Origin: Actinospica durhamensis
GTDB lineage: Bacteria > Actinomycetota > Actinomycetes > Streptomycetales > Catenulisporaceae
Length of the DNA: 51,372 bases
NCBI RefSeq assembly: GCF_018139695.1
Contig: NZ_JAGSOG010000029.1
Location: forward strand, 1-51,372
Reading direction: 5' to 3'
Of the stretch, positions 25,650-33,929 are shown one piece after another (position 1 is the stretch's first letter; each line of letters starts with the position of its first letter). The notes beneath the pieces were generated by a model. It saw only the letters and a program-made list of their open reading frames with translations, ran no database searches and was not told the DNA's origin. Made by a program: the position numbers and the translations under genes.

Positions 25650-26294
25650 TCAGACGAGCTTGGTCAGGATGGCGTAGGCGAGCACGAGCAGCAGCAGCAC
25701 GCGGCCGAGCTCGACCGTGCGGGGGGCGAGCGCGACGGGGGCGCCGTCGTCGGGGCCGCCGATGACCGGGGTCGGTTTGGTGACCGGCATCGAACCGGCC
25801 CGGTTGACGGCGAAGACGGCGGCGAACGCGAGGCCGACGACGAGGATCAGGCCGAGCGCGGGGAAGTGCTCGGTCTGGTCCATGATCATGCCGGGCATGC
25901 CCGCCATGGTGAAGCTGCCGGCCGTCGAGCCGTGGATGGTGGACGGTGCGACACCGGCGGCGAAGCAGTAGACCAGGACCGCGCAGCAGCCCACGGCACC
26001 GAGCATGCGCCGACGCGGCTCGGGCGCGGTGGCGGACCACGCGCGCGCTGCCCGGAAGGCGAAGTAGACGCCCGCGGCCGCGAACAGCACCAGCCACACC
26101 GGGCGCGGCAGCGTGCGCGCCCAGCTCGAGACGATGCCGGCGGCGGCGACTCCGGCGAGCAGGTGCAGCGCGTCGGTCTCGTAGTCGGTGGTGTAACCCC
26201 AGAAGCGCACGACCAGCAGCCGCCAGAGCGAGTAGAGGCCGAGCACCAGCATGAGGAGGCTGACCAGGTCGGAGAGCCAGTACGGGGCGTTCAC
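25650..26294 (-). CDS. DUF5134-type multi-helix membrane protein
   Basis: A 214-aa membrane protein beginning with a GTG at 26294 (NAPYWLSDLVSLLMLVLGLYS). About six hydrophobic helices are present. GYTTDYETDALHLLAG and the central FTMAGMPGMIMDQTEHFP contain Met- and His-rich stretches that could bind a metal such as copper. I believe this is the DUF5134 family of actinobacteria; its function is not known. The start overlaps the stop of the upstream gene by four bases (GTGA), so the two are coupled. The next gene on this strand, the DrrA-like ATPase, starts 156 bp later behind its own promoter region. Confidence 0.65.
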   Translation of the reverse strand: MNAPYWLSDLVSLLMLVLGLYSLWRLLVVRFWGYTTDYETDALHLLAGVAAAGIVSSWARTLPRPVWLVLFAAAGVYFAFRAARAWSATAPEPRRRMLGAVGCCAVLVYCFAAGVAPSTIHGSTAGSFTMAGMPGMIMDQTEHFPALGLILVVGLAFAAVFAVNRAGSMPVTKPTPVIGGPDDGAPVALAPRTVELGRVLLLLVLAYAILTKLV

Positions 26295-27334
26295 GCGGCG
26301 GCTCCGTCCGGGATGGCGGCAGGGGGCGTGGAGGTGGCGGCGGACGTCGCCGCCCGGCGCGTGCGCGGCCAGTAGACGAGCGCGATGACGGCCAGCAGCG
26401 GCGCGGTGTCGGGATCGGTGCCCATGCCCATGAACGGCATGCCGAGGCCCTCGCCGAACACCCAGATCAACACGCTGAGCCCGAGCGCGAGCACGATGCC
26501 GGCCCGCACCACGCGCCGCCAGGGCGCGAGCACGCTCAGGGCGACCAGCGCGAGGGCGAGGCCGAAGACGATGCCCAGCTCGGCGCCCTTGGTGGAGCTC
26601 CACGCCGTGGCGTGGTCGAGCAGGGAGACGTACCAGACCGGCGCGCCCTCGACGTTGCCCGCGATCGTGTCGGAGAACGCGTCGGACGCCAGGTTGTGGG
26701 GGAGGAACGCGAGCACGGCGAACAGGCCCCACAGCACCAGCCACACGGCCCGGGCCGCGCGGATGCCGACGAAGCGGGTCGCCTCGACGGTTTCGCCGGA
26801 GCCGGGGGTATCGGAGCGCGGGGTGTCGGCGGCGCCGTCGCGGTCGTTCGGCCAGAGCAGGACGGCGAGCAGGCCGTAGAGGATCGAGGCGCCGGGCGCG
26901 CCGCCGAAGGCGCTGGGCGAACCGGAGGCCAGGCCCCCGAGTCCCTCGGCGAAGAACCACAGGAACGGCACCCAGACGATGCAGCCGATCAGGCCGAGCC
27001 TGACCGTGCGCGGCCAGGCGATGCCGAAGCCGATGGCCAGCTCGATCAGCGCGAACAGGACCATCAGCCCGACCGGGTGCTGCCCGACCAGGTTCGAGAC
27101 CGAGTGGATCGGCCTCGCCAGCCAGCCCGGCGCGCCGTCGGTGGCGTCGCTGAAGGTCATCGGCGCGAAGTCCTTGGTGAACATGAACGGCTGCAGCTTG
27201 AGCAGTCCGTCGAGCACCCAGAGTCCCGCCAGCACCAGCTGCAGGCGGCGGCGCGGCGTGAGCGAGGCGTGACCGTCCGTGGCGCCCGGCGGGGTCCCAC
27301 GGCCGAGGCCGGTGGAGGTGGCGGTTCGCGTCAT
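26291..27334 (-). CDS. duplicated DoxX-like membrane protein, 347 aa
   Basis: An eight-helix membrane protein made of two homologous halves. The first half (about 30-165) ends WFFAEGLGGLASGSP, then LLAVLLWP. The second (about 190-330) ends WVFGEGLGMPFMGMG, then VIALVYWP. Each half starts with a helix of the type LWVLDGLLKLQP or LWGLFAVLAFLPH. This arrangement resembles a duplicated DoxX/TauX-like four-helix bundle. Function is unknown; the coupled DUF5134 partner and the Met-rich GMPFMGMGTDP suggest a metal- or quinone-related membrane complex (inference). GGAGG lies five bases before the ATG. Confidence 0.6.
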   Translation of the reverse strand: MTRTATSTGLGRGTPPGATDGHASLTPRRRLQLVLAGLWVLDGLLKLQPFMFTKDFAPMTFSDATDGAPGWLARPIHSVSNLVGQHPVGLMVLFALIELAIGFGIAWPRTVRLGLIGCIVWVPFLWFFAEGLGGLASGSPSAFGGAPGASILYGLLAVLLWPNDRDGAADTPRSDTPGSGETVEATRFVGIRAARAVWLVLWGLFAVLAFLPHNLASDAFSDTIAGNVEGAPVWYVSLLDHATAWSSTKGAELGIVFGLALALVALSVLAPWRRVVRAGIVLALGLSVLIWVFGEGLGMPFMGMGTDPDTAPLLAVIALVYWPRTRRAATSAATSTPPAAIPDGAAA

Positions 27335-27499
27335 AGTGCCTCCATCGTCACGGACCGGCCTGAGATTTTCCGAAGAAGGGCGAGAGACACGGCGGAGAAG
27401 ATGCCAGACAGGGCTCTTCGAGTGCGCGCACGCGGCGGCCGCGCGGTATCGGGCCCGGTTACGGCGCGGGGCCGGGTCGGCCCACTAGGGTGACGAGGC

Positions 27500-28837
27500 G
27501 TGATCGAGGCGCTACTGATCCTGCTGGCCCTGGCGCTGACCGCGCTGTGCGCGGGGTTCGTGGCGGCGGAGTTCTCGCTGACCACGGTGGAGCGTTCGCA
27601 GGTGGAGCGGGCCGCCGCGACGGGCGACCGGCGCGCGGTGCGGGCCCTGGCCGCGGTGCGGCATCTCACCTTCCAGCTCTCGGCCGCGCAGCTGGGCATC
27701 ACCGTGACGAGCCTGGTGATCGGAATGGTGGCGGAGCCCTCGGTCGCGGCGGTGCTGCGCGGGCCGCTCGAGGCTCTGGGCCTGTCGAGCGACCAGGCGC
27801 AGAGCGCGGCGCTGGTGCTCGGGCTGGTGGTCTCGACCGGCGTCCTGATGGTGGCGGGCGAGCTGGTGCCGAAGAACCTGGCGATCGCACGGCCGCTGGC
27901 GGTGGCGCGGGCGGTCGCCGGACCGATGCACGCGTTCGCCCGGGCGTTCTCCTTGCTGATCGGGCATCTGAACCGGGCCGCGAACCGGGTCGTGCGGCGG
28001 ATGGGCCTCGAGCCGGCCGAGGAGCTCGCCTCGGCGCGCACGCCGCAGGAGCTGGTGGCGCTGGCCCGGCGTTCCGCGCGCGAGGGCGTGCTCGAACGCA
28101 CGACCGCGGAGCACTTCGTCCGGGCGCTACGGCTGCGAGAACTGAAAGCACATAATGTGATGACCCCTCGGGTCGATGTACAGGCAGTAGGTGCCGACGC
28201 GAGCGCGCGGGACGTCACCCAGCTCAGCGCGGCCACCGGGTTCTCCCGCTTCCCGGTCTACCGCGACTCCCTCGACGACGTGGTGGGCGTGATGCACATC
28301 AAGGCCGCGCTCGCGGTCCCGTCCGACCGGCGCGACCGGGTGCCGGTGGCGGCGCTGATGTCGGAGCCGCTGCTGGTGCCCGAGTCGCTGCCCGCCGACG
28401 AACTGCTCGAGCGCGTGCGCGGACAGGCGGGCATGGCGGTGGTGCTGGACGAGTACGGCGGAATGGCCGGGGTGGCGAGCCTGGAGGACGTGCTCGAGGA
28501 GATCGTCGCCCCCGACGCGGTGGACGAGACCCGCGCCTACTCCGGCGGTACCAGCGACCGCGACGACTTCCGCCAGCACGCGCTGTGGCTGTGGGACAAC
28601 GTCCAAGACGTGAAGGCCACCATCACGGATCTGATCGCCGAGGGCGACCGGGTGGTCGTCTACTGGCGGATCGAGGGCATCCACCAGGGCGCGCTCTTCG
28701 GCGTGCCCGGCACCGGCAAGGCGTTCACCGGCGCCAGCATCAGCACCATGACGATCCAGGACGGGCGGGTGGTGCGCTACACGGTGCTGGCGGACCGGCT
28801 CGGCATCATCCAGCAGCTCGACGGGACCCCCGCGTGA
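27500..28837 (+). CDS. CNNM/HlyC-type DUF21-CBS membrane protein fused to a SnoaL-like domain
   Basis: A 445-aa chimera. Residues 1-175 form a DUF21 (CNNM) membrane domain (AEFSLTTVERSQVE, GELVPKNLAIARP). Residues about 215-336 form a CBS pair (NVMTPRVDVQAV, FSRFPVYRDSLDDVVG, VVLDEYGGMAGVASLEDVLEEIV). The usual CorC_HlyC C-terminal domain is absent. From about residue 337 the sequence is an ester-cyclase/SnoaL-like NTF2 fold: APDAVDET, ITDLIAEGDRVVVYWRIEG, FGVPGTGKAFTG, ADRLGIIQQL. That fold lacks its normal first helix. CNNM proteins transport or sense Mg/Co; SnoaL folds bind small hydrophobic molecules. The GTG at 27500 lies nine bases after TAGGGT (27486-27491), possibly leaderless. The next gene overlaps by four bases. 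Confidence 0.8.
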   Translation: MIEALLILLALALTALCAGFVAAEFSLTTVERSQVERAAATGDRRAVRALAAVRHLTFQLSAAQLGITVTSLVIGMVAEPSVAAVLRGPLEALGLSSDQAQSAALVLGLVVSTGVLMVAGELVPKNLAIARPLAVARAVAGPMHAFARAFSLLIGHLNRAANRVVRRMGLEPAEELASARTPQELVALARRSAREGVLERTTAEHFVRALRLRELKAHNVMTPRVDVQAVGADASARDVTQLSAATGFSRFPVYRDSLDDVVGVMHIKAALAVPSDRRDRVPVAALMSEPLLVPESLPADELLERVRGQAGMAVVLDEYGGMAGVASLEDVLEEIVAPDAVDETRAYSGGTSDRDDFRQHALWLWDNVQDVKATITDLIAEGDRVVVYWRIEGIHQGALFGVPGTGKAFTGASISTMTIQDGRVVRYTVLADRLGIIQQLDGTPA

Positions 28838-29328
28838 CCGCGCCCACGCCCGCCCAGGCACCGGCCGCCCAAAGCCCCGCCGGATCCGTCCCCGACGCGG
28901 CCGAACTCGCCGAGATCCGCCAGACGCTGGCCGCCTACGCACACATCTTCGACGACCACGACCTCGACCGGTTCCACCTCGTGTTCACCGAGGACGTGGT
29001 GATCGAGATGACCCGCGGCGCCGGCACGGTCACCCGCGGCCTCGCCGAGATCCAGGCCTTCGCCGCATCCCTGCCCGAAGGCGGCCTGGACCACCACACC
29101 CTGGACACGGTCGTGTTCATCGGCGAAGACGGCCTGGTGCGGGCCCGCAGCCGCTACCTCGCCCTGCTCGCGGACCAGAGCGTGCACAACGGCGAGTACC
29201 TCGACCTACTCACCCGCACCCCGGCCGGCTGGCGCATCGCCCGGCGCATCTCGGTACCGCGCATCCCCCACGGCCCGCGGGTCCCGCTGTCCGAGGAGGA
29301 CCGGCGGGCTTGGCGGCCGCGCTCTTGA
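28834..29328 (+). CDS. NTF2-like / SnoaL_4 domain protein
   Basis: A 164-aa cone-fold protein of the nuclear-transport-factor-2 superfamily. It has an N-terminal Ala/Pro tail, then IRQTLAAYAHIFDDHDLDRF, FTEDVVIEMTRG, DHHTLDTVVFIGEDG and WRIARRISVPRIP. The pattern matches SnoaL_4-type proteins, which act as small isomerases, dehydratases or binding proteins. D49-H50-D51 near the first helix is typical. The GTG at 28834 overlaps the stop of the fusion gene (GTGA), so two NTF2 folds are made from coupled frames. They may have formed an operon before the upstream CNNM part was joined on. Substrate unknown. Confidence 0.78.
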   Translation: MTAPTPAQAPAAQSPAGSVPDAAELAEIRQTLAAYAHIFDDHDLDRFHLVFTEDVVIEMTRGAGTVTRGLAEIQAFAASLPEGGLDHHTLDTVVFIGEDGLVRARSRYLALLADQSVHNGEYLDLLTRTPAGWRIARRISVPRIPHGPRVPLSEEDRRAWRPRS

Positions 29329-29451
29329 ATTCGTGCTAGTTTATCAGTCCCCACATTCACTGTGACGGTACGCGACCGGTGCCCACAAGCTCGATCCCGC
29401 GCATAGTCTCTGCGTCCTGATGAAGCACCCGGTCTGAGCTCGGGAGCGGCC

Positions 29452-30759
29452 TTGCGACTCCGTTTTCAGCCGGGAGGCCTCAGCTTCGGCCGTGATTTCG
29501 ACCGGCTCTGGACGGCCGCGTCCGTCTCCTACCTCGGCGACGGCGTGTCCATGGCTGCGCTGCCGCTGCTGGCGGCCTCGCTGACCGGGAACGCCGCGCT
29601 GGTCGGGCTCAGCGGCACCGTCACCTCGGTCCCCTGGCTCTTCCTCGGCCTGGTCAGCGGCACACTGGTGGACCGGTGGGACCGGCTGCGGGTGATGTGG
29701 ATCGTCGACGGTGTCAGGTTTCTGCTGGTCGTGGCGCTGGCCGTCACGGTCGCCACCGGGCACGCCGACATCGCTCTGCTGCTCGGGGCGGGGCTGATGC
29801 TGGGGATCGGGCAGACGCTGTTCGACACCGCCAGCCAGGCGACCGTGCCGAGCCTGGTGGCCGAGCGCGGCAAGAAGCTGGAGGGGGCCAACGGGCGGCT
29901 CTCGGTCAGCCAGACCGTCGGGGAGCAGTTCGCCGGGCCGCCGGCCGGGGGGCTGCTGTTCGCCGAGGCGGCCAGCGCGCCGCTGTTCGCGAACGCGGCC
30001 TCCTTCGGCATCAGTGCCCTCATGATACGTAAGCTGGCCCTCCGCCGCCGAGCGGCCCGGACGGCCATGGCGCCGAAGCCCGCGGTGCCCGCGCCGCGGG
30101 CCTCGATGCCGCACGAGATCCGTGAGGGTGTCGCCTGGCTGCTGCGCCATCGGACGATGCGGGTGCTCGCGGTGACCGTCGGCGTGGTCAACCTCACCTA
30201 CACCGCCGGCTCGGCCGTCTTCGTGCTCTACGTCCGGCGCGAACTGCACCTCGGGCCGCCGGCCTACGGGATGCTGCTGGCCGCGACCGCCGTCGGCGCG
30301 GTGCTGGGGGGCCTGCTGGTGGAGCGGGCCACCCGCTCGCTCGGCCCCGGCCGGATCCTGAGCGCGGCGCTGGGCCTGGCCACGGCCAGCCGGATCGGAC
30401 TGGCACTGACCCACGAGGTCTTCGCCGCGGCCGGCGCTCTGCTGCTGGGCGGTATGGGAATCACCGTCTTCGCCGTGGTGTCGATCTCGTTCCGGCAGCG
30501 GCTCGTGCCGGACCGGCTGCAGGGGCGGGTGCTGAGCGCGTACCGGATGATCGCGCTGAGCACCGAGCCGCTCGGCGGCGCGCTCGGCGGGATCCTGGTC
30601 GACCGCATGGGAGTGCGGGCACCGTTCCTGATCGGCGGCGGCCTGCTCGCCCTGCTCACCCTCGTCACGATTCCGTTGCTCTCGAACCGTTCGCTGCGCG
30701 AGGCGGCCGAGACGGAACGGGAGGAAGTGGCCCGATACGAGGCTGGAAGCCAGACATGA
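29452..30759 (+). CDS. MFS exporter, EntS/MFS_3 type
   Basis: A 435-aa 12-helix exporter. SGTLVDRWDRLRVMW is the loop-2 signature, followed by GIGQTLFDTASQATVPSLV and ANGRLSVSQTVGEQFAGPPAGG. Both are hallmarks of the MFS_3 group that includes siderophore and macrolide exporters. LVPDRLQGRVLSAYRM lies in the second half. The start is taken as TTG at 29452 because GGAG (29442-29445) precedes it with good spacing and the first helix follows about 20 residues on. It lies 123 bp after the NTF2-like gene and 83 bp before the CHAT gene. The cargo cannot be deduced. Confidence 0.8.
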   Translation: MRLRFQPGGLSFGRDFDRLWTAASVSYLGDGVSMAALPLLAASLTGNAALVGLSGTVTSVPWLFLGLVSGTLVDRWDRLRVMWIVDGVRFLLVVALAVTVATGHADIALLLGAGLMLGIGQTLFDTASQATVPSLVAERGKKLEGANGRLSVSQTVGEQFAGPPAGGLLFAEAASAPLFANAASFGISALMIRKLALRRRAARTAMAPKPAVPAPRASMPHEIREGVAWLLRHRTMRVLAVTVGVVNLTYTAGSAVFVLYVRRELHLGPPAYGMLLAATAVGAVLGGLLVERATRSLGPGRILSAALGLATASRIGLALTHEVFAAAGALLLGGMGITVFAVVSISFRQRLVPDRLQGRVLSAYRMIALSTEPLGGALGGILVDRMGVRAPFLIGGGLLALLTLVTIPLLSNRSLREAAETEREEVARYEAGSQT

Positions 30760-30842
30760 CCTCGTACAGTTGACCTGCCCCGGGCTGGGAACCCCGTCCG
30801 CGGTGCGGCTTCTCGCGATCGGAGAGATGGGCCAGTGGCCTC

Positions 30843-33437
30843 ATGACAGAGCCCTTCATCGGCGAGTACGAGCGGGCGCAGGCGCATTTCGAAGCCTACG
30901 AGCGCACGGGGACCTGGTCCGAACTCGAGGCGGCGGTCCTGGGCTTTCGCATGCTCACGATGACACGCATGGACGGGCCCGTCGCGAACGGCCTCGCCGT
31001 CTCGCTCTGGTCGCGGTATGAGCGGCTCGGGGACCGGGCGGATCTCCACGAGGCCATCGGACTGCTGCGATACGCTGTGGGACGGTACGCGTCGGACCCG
31101 GAGCATCTGGCGAGTGCGTCGAACCTGGCCGCGACGCTGCGCATGCGCTGGCGCGTCTCGGGCGCCGTGGCCGATCTGACCGAGTCGATCGAGCTCAGCC
31201 GGCGCGTGCTGGAGGCCACTCCCGGGGGACACCCCATGCGCTCGGCGCGGTCGAGCAATCTGGCCGAGGGCTTGCAGACGCTGTATCTGCACCACGGCGA
31301 CACCTCGGCGCTCGACGACGCCGTCACGCTGTTCCGGGCGGTGGTCGAGGCGGACGAGGCGTCCGGCGACGGCTCCGTGATCGCCAAGTCGAATCTGGCC
31401 GAGGCCCTGCGGCTGCGGTTCGAGTCCAGCCGGGACATCTCGCTGCTCGATCAGGCCGTCGTGCTCGCCCGCGCGGCGGCGCAGGCGTCGATGCCGCTGC
31501 TTCAGGACCGCTTCCGTTCCAACCTCGCCCTCGTCCTGCTCGCCCGCTACACCGCGACCAGACGGCCGGAGGATCTGCGTGAGGCCGGACGCCTCGCGGA
31601 GCAGGCGGTGAAGCAGACTCCGCAGGGCCATCCCAACCGGGCCGAACGCGCCAACGCGCTGGCGCAGGCTCGGCGGCTGGAGCTGATCGCGATGGGCACC
31701 GGCATCGCCACGCCGTCCCGGTTCGCGCGCCGGACCAGGTCCTCGGCGCAGTGGCGGCGCGCGGGAGAGCGGCTGGCCGCGGCCACGGCGACAGCGGTGC
31801 AGGAGACGCCGCAGGGCCACCCCTCTCGGGCCACGGCCCTGTTCTGGCACGGGCTCGCGCTGGGCTTCCAGGGCGACGACGACGCGGCCGTCGCCCTGTG
31901 TCGGCAGGTGGCGCAGGAACCTGCCTTCCCGCCGTGGCAGCGGGTCGCGGCGGCTAGACAATGGGCGTATATCGAGCTGTGGCGTGCGGACTGGGCCGGT
32001 GCCCTGGTGCCCTTCGTGCTGGCCGTCGGCCTGCTTCCGCACACCGCGCCGCGGCGGGTGACGCAGGCGGACCGGGAGCGGGCACTGGGCGTGTTCGCCG
32101 GGCTCGCGTCGGACGCCGCGGCGTGCGCGATCCAGTCGGGTGAGCCCGAGTCGGCGGTGGCGCTGCTGGAACAGGGGCGGGGCGTGATGCTCGCGCACGC
32201 GCTCGACGCCCGTACCGAGCTGACCGACCTGGAAGAGCAGCACCCTGATCTCGCGCGCCGGTTCGCGGAGGTGCGGACCGCGCTCGACGCGCCGCACGAC
32301 CCGTCGTTCATCACCCGATCCGACGTCGACACCGCACTGACCGGTGAACACCGCCATGCCCTGGCCGAGGAGTGGCAGAGCCTGGTCGAGACGATCCGGT
32401 CGCGCCCGGGCTTCGCGCGGTTCCTGCGTCCCCCGGGCGTCGAGGAGATGCTGGCGGTGGCCGCCGGGCACGGGCCGGTGGTGATGGTGAATGTGAGTGA
32501 ACTGCGTTGCGACGCCCTGCTGCTGCGCGATCGCAGCGTGACCGTGGTGCCGTTGCCGGGCCTGACGCTGACGGACTGCGCGGAACGTGCCGCGCGGCTG
32601 CGGATGGGACCGTCAGAGCACGTCCAGGAGATACTCGACTGGCTCGCGGATGTGCTGACCGGCCCGGTCTTGCGGGCGCTCGGCCTCGATCAGGCCGCGC
32701 CGCAGCACGAGTTGCCTCGGCTCTGGTGGATCCCGACCGGGCCGCTGGCCGCCCTGCCGCTGCATGCGGCGGGCGACGCGTCCGACCGGGTGGTGTCGTC
32801 CTACGCTCCGACGCTGCGTGGTCTGATCTCCACGTGGACCGCGCCGCCGATCACCCGCGGTGGGTCCGACCCGCTGGCCGTGGCCGTGCCCTCGGCGCCC
32901 GGCGTGGCCGCTCTCCCGGCCGTCGAACTGGAGGTCGCGGACATCGCACGGAAGTTCCCGCATGCACGGATCCTCAACGGCGACAAGGCAACGCGCGAGA
33001 GCGTGCTCGATGCGCTGCCGCGGCACAGTTGGGCGCACTTCGCGTGTCATGCCACGAGCGCCGCGGACGGGTTCGCCGGCGGGCTCGTCCTGTGGGACCA
33101 CGCCACGGCCCCGCTCACCGTCGCGGACATCGCACGGCTGCGCCTGACCAGAGCCGAGATGGCCTACTTGTCGGCGTGCGAGACGAACGCTCCCCCGCCA
33201 CGCCTGGCCGACGAGGCGCTCCACGTCGCGGGCGCGTGTCACATGGCCGGATTCCAGCACGTGATCGGGACCCTGTGGCCGGTGCGCGACCGGATCGCGC
33301 GCAGTACCGCGGACCGCTTCTACGACGCACTGCTCACCCGGTCCCCGCCCGCGCGGGCGCTGCACACCGCGGTGCGCGAGCTGCGCGACACCTGCCCGGC
33401 GGCGGTGTGGGCGGCGTTCGTCCACGTGGGCGGCTGA
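30843..33437 (+). CDS. TPR-CHAT protein (caspase-like protease)
   Basis: An 864-aa protein. Residues about 1-470 are tetratricopeptide-like helices in which the pattern ASNLAATLRMRWRVSG recurs (SNLAEGLQTLYLHHGD, SNLAEALRLRFESSRD, SNLALVLLARYTATRR). Residues about 540-864 form a CHAT domain. The catalytic His and Cys are in place: WAHFACH (H736) and YLSACET (C779), with LWWIPTGPLAALPLHAAG upstream and HVIGTLWPVRD downstream. CHAT domains are clan CD proteases related to caspases and separases. Bacterial ones act in stress and phage-defence pathways, where the TPR part senses a partner. It is followed by a 126-aa gene (20 bp gap) and a TPR gene on the same strand. The ATG at 30843 has no strong ribosome site. 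Confidence 0.9.
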   Translation: MTEPFIGEYERAQAHFEAYERTGTWSELEAAVLGFRMLTMTRMDGPVANGLAVSLWSRYERLGDRADLHEAIGLLRYAVGRYASDPEHLASASNLAATLRMRWRVSGAVADLTESIELSRRVLEATPGGHPMRSARSSNLAEGLQTLYLHHGDTSALDDAVTLFRAVVEADEASGDGSVIAKSNLAEALRLRFESSRDISLLDQAVVLARAAAQASMPLLQDRFRSNLALVLLARYTATRRPEDLREAGRLAEQAVKQTPQGHPNRAERANALAQARRLELIAMGTGIATPSRFARRTRSSAQWRRAGERLAAATATAVQETPQGHPSRATALFWHGLALGFQGDDDAAVALCRQVAQEPAFPPWQRVAAARQWAYIELWRADWAGALVPFVLAVGLLPHTAPRRVTQADRERALGVFAGLASDAAACAIQSGEPESAVALLEQGRGVMLAHALDARTELTDLEEQHPDLARRFAEVRTALDAPHDPSFITRSDVDTALTGEHRHALAEEWQSLVETIRSRPGFARFLRPPGVEEMLAVAAGHGPVVMVNVSELRCDALLLRDRSVTVVPLPGLTLTDCAERAARLRMGPSEHVQEILDWLADVLTGPVLRALGLDQAAPQHELPRLWWIPTGPLAALPLHAAGDASDRVVSSYAPTLRGLISTWTAPPITRGGSDPLAVAVPSAPGVAALPAVELEVADIARKFPHARILNGDKATRESVLDALPRHSWAHFACHATSAADGFAGGLVLWDHATAPLTVADIARLRLTRAEMAYLSACETNAPPPRLADEALHVAGACHMAGFQHVIGTLWPVRDRIARSTADRFYDALLTRSPPARALHTAVRELRDTCPAAVWAAFVHVGG

Positions 33438-33457
33438 ATTACGGCACCATGGGCGGT

Positions 33458-33838
33458 ATGACCGATCGTGATCCGGAGCGCGGAGCCGTCGACGTCTTAC
33501 TCGGCGCCCTGACAGGCACGGCCCTGCTGCCGTTCGTCCAGGCGATCGCGACCAAGGGCGGCGAGGACGCGTACGCAAAGATCAAACACGTCCTCTCGCG
33601 CAAGGGCCGCCGGCGGGCGAAGGGCGAGATCAAGGACGTCGGCACGGTCACGCTCGTCTTCCCCGAGGAGCGCATCGTCCTGCGCGTGCCGGCGACGATG
33701 ACCGCGACCGCGTCCGAGCAGCTGGCACAGGTCCGGCTCCCGGCCCGCAGGGACGAGTGGCTGCGCATCTCGCGGGACCAGGCGACATCCCGGTGGGTCG
33801 TGCTCGCCTGCGATCCCCCGGAGGAGCTTGCGCACTGA
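33458..33838 (+). CDS. small protein of the CHAT operon, 126 aa
   Basis: No family recognised. The N-terminus carries an amphipathic or membrane-seeking helix (AVDVLLGALTGTALLPFVQA), then GGEDAYAKIKHVLSRKGRRRAKG. A beta-rich C-terminal half follows (VGTVTLVFPEERIVLRVP, RWVVLACDPPEEL). A short helix plus GEDAY-like segment is, from memory, common in small actinobacterial proteins near conflict-system genes. It could be a protease substrate, an adaptor or a membrane anchor for the CHAT protein, which is 20 bp upstream on the same strand. An ATG at 33449 would add three residues. Confidence 0.7.
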   Translation: MTDRDPERGAVDVLLGALTGTALLPFVQAIATKGGEDAYAKIKHVLSRKGRRRAKGEIKDVGTVTLVFPEERIVLRVPATMTATASEQLAQVRLPARRDEWLRISRDQATSRWVVLACDPPEELAH

Positions 33839-33929
33839 ACGAGCCAGACTACCGCCACTCTCGTGCGGTGGAGCGGCGTGTCCCGTACTGTTGGCCACAC
33901 TGACTGGGTGTCACCGGGAGGTCGGGCCC

